Shown: positions 4,826 through 5,550 of the stretch, piece after piece | Layout of the letters: the number at the start of each line of letters is the position of its first letter | How positions within the stretch are numbered: the first letter of the stretch is position 1 | Source of the DNA: Anaerolinea sp. | Lineage (GTDB): Bacteria; Chloroflexota; Anaerolineae; Anaerolineales; Anaerolineaceae | Assembly: GCA_013824385.1 (NCBI GenBank) | Contig: PNNU01000254.1 | Location: forward strand, 1 to 5,550 | DNA: 5,550 bases | Direction of reading: 5' to 3' | The notes under the pieces: generated by a model | Seen by the model: only the letters and a program-made list of their open reading frames with translations | Databases searched by the model: none | What the model was told of the DNA's origin: nothing | Translations under genes and position numbers: made by a program

Positions 4826-5550
4826 TTACTTCGAGCCAAAGATGCGGCGAAGTGTTCGAATGGCAAAGAAAAGGGCCACTACACTCAAACCGATAATACT
4901 AGTCAGTAATAAGGCTGAACCATCACCTTGAAGTGGGGCACCACCCGTACTTGGCACACCAGCTCTGCTTGACACTGCAGTGGCAGTCAATGCTGTTTGA
5001 GTACCAACGAAAGCTTCCGTTGAACCACTCTCAGGTTGGGGATTGTCAGGAAGACTGGGGCCGGCAGCAGCAGCTGCTGCTGCGCAACTTGGACCATTGA
5101 TGGTGTCGTTATCAAGCGTTACATCACCATTGATTGCCAGAGCTCGACCATCCAGGGTGACGCTGTTGCCAAAATGAACACCTGTTCCCGCGATGATTGT
5201 TCCTGCAAACGTACTGCCGTTGATTGTGGCAAGGCTATCTACGCGCCAATACAGATCACAAGCTCTGGCCCCATTGATGAAGCTAATCGAGCCGGAGGAT
5301 ATAAAGTCACTGGATGCCCTGAAGATAAAAACACCCGGTCCGTCAAGGGTCAAGACACCACCGTTTAATCGTCCAGCTCCAATGTCATAGACGCCCGAGA
5401 CGAGGGTCAGCCCATCGAGAGCGGGGCCTTGATTGGAGGTCAGCGGTTGTCCCGCCATATTTCCGCTTGCAGCGGTGGCAGCCGATAGTACTCCCGCTGC
5501 ATCTCCATCAGCAGAGTGAAAGGTTCCTCCAACGAGAAGGCCAACGGGTT
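4826..5550 (-). CDS. DUF3494 ice-binding-like surface protein with sortase signal (5' end off window)
   Basis: The frame is open from the window's right edge (first full codon at 5548) to TAA at 4828-4826, giving 240 visible residues; the start and any signal peptide lie outside. An ATG at 5458 is internal, because the preceding residues (VGGTFHSADGDAA) belong to the same domain. The DUF3494 (ice-binding, PF11999) beta-helix occupies about 1-155: 'LDGLTLVSGVYDIGAG', 'LTLDGPGVFIFRASS', 'ACDLYWRVDS', 'FAGTIIAGTG' and 'GRALAINGDVTLDNDTI..PSC', with the two family cysteines. A poly-Ala run and a Ser/Thr/Pro linker follow. The protein ends with a sorting signal: VPSTG (198-202), a membrane helix (about 212-230) and a basic tail starting RTLRR. 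Relatives bind ice or inhibit recrystallisation, but many are uncharacterised and could be adhesins. It lies 9 bases upstream of a sortase. Confidence 0.88.
   Translation of the reverse strand, partial: PVGLLVGGTFHSADGDAAGVLSAATAASGNMAGQPLTSNQGPALDGLTLVSGVYDIGAGRLNGGVLTLDGPGVFIFRASSDFISSGSISFINGARACDLYWRVDSLATINGSTFAGTIIAGTGVHFGNSVTLDGRALAINGDVTLDNDTINGPSCAAAAAAAGPSLPDNPQPESGSTEAFVGTQTALTATAVSSRAGVPSTGGAPLQGDGSALLLTSIIGLSVVALFFAIRTLRRIFGSK
5064..5083. repeat. Perfect 20-bp palindrome of GCA/GCT triplets in the DUF3494 gene
   Basis: Three GCA-type triplets run straight into their mirror GCT-type triplets, making a perfect 20-bp self-complementary stretch that encodes the poly-Ala run just after the ice-binding domain. 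It could arise by triplet slippage and may fold in single strands. It marks the domain-linker junction. Confidence 0.8.

Noticed and set aside
5456..5458. ATG 5458 as the start of the DUF3494 protein
   Set aside because: The frame stays open to the window edge, and the upstream residues match the N-terminal part of the DUF3494 domain.

Overview
All supported genes lie on the minus strand, so transcription runs from high to low coordinates. Base composition is moderate (low-to-mid 40s % GC by eye) with AT-rich intergenic regions, Rho-independent terminators and clear Shine-Dalgarno sites. A sortase beside a wall-anchored type of substrate points to a monoderm or atypical envelope. With PTPTP-type linkers and this set of small stress membrane proteins, a Chloroflexota (Anaerolineae-like) bacterium is my best guess, but no marker gene is present and this is an inference only.

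Right end (5550 to 4001): a DUF3494 ice-binding-like beta-helix protein, cut by the window edge, ends in a VPSTG sorting motif, a membrane helix and a basic tail. Nine bases later comes a class E/F-like sortase with its His, Cys and Arg triad intact. Together they look like a surface protein and the enzyme that anchors it.

Middle (4000 to 2330): an AT-rich region with a plausible promoter leads into dps (ferritin-like DNA-protecting protein). One base after dps comes a DUF883/ElaB-YqjD-like membrane-anchored helical protein, then a YggT-like membrane protein, and a strong terminator closes the unit.

Left-middle (2310 to 1466): three small genes. They encode a 42-residue single-helix membrane protein with a strong ribosome binding site, a 62-residue very basic and probably disordered protein, and a GlsB/YeaQ-type (transglycosylase-associated) membrane protein. 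Stable hairpins precede the first and third, and a terminator follows the last.

Left end (1312 to 1): a DgkB/YegS-type lipid kinase is followed 10 bases later by the N-terminal part of a probable PAP2 phosphatase that runs off the window. Such a pair would phosphorylate and dephosphorylate membrane lipids.

Overall the window reads as an envelope and general-stress island: DNA and iron protection (Dps), small stress-type membrane proteins, lipid phosphate turnover and a sortase-anchored surface protein. There are no RNA genes, mobile elements or CRISPR arrays, and no gene-free stretch exceeds 300 bases. The longest gap is 1313-1538, which holds the glsB terminator and the kinase leader.
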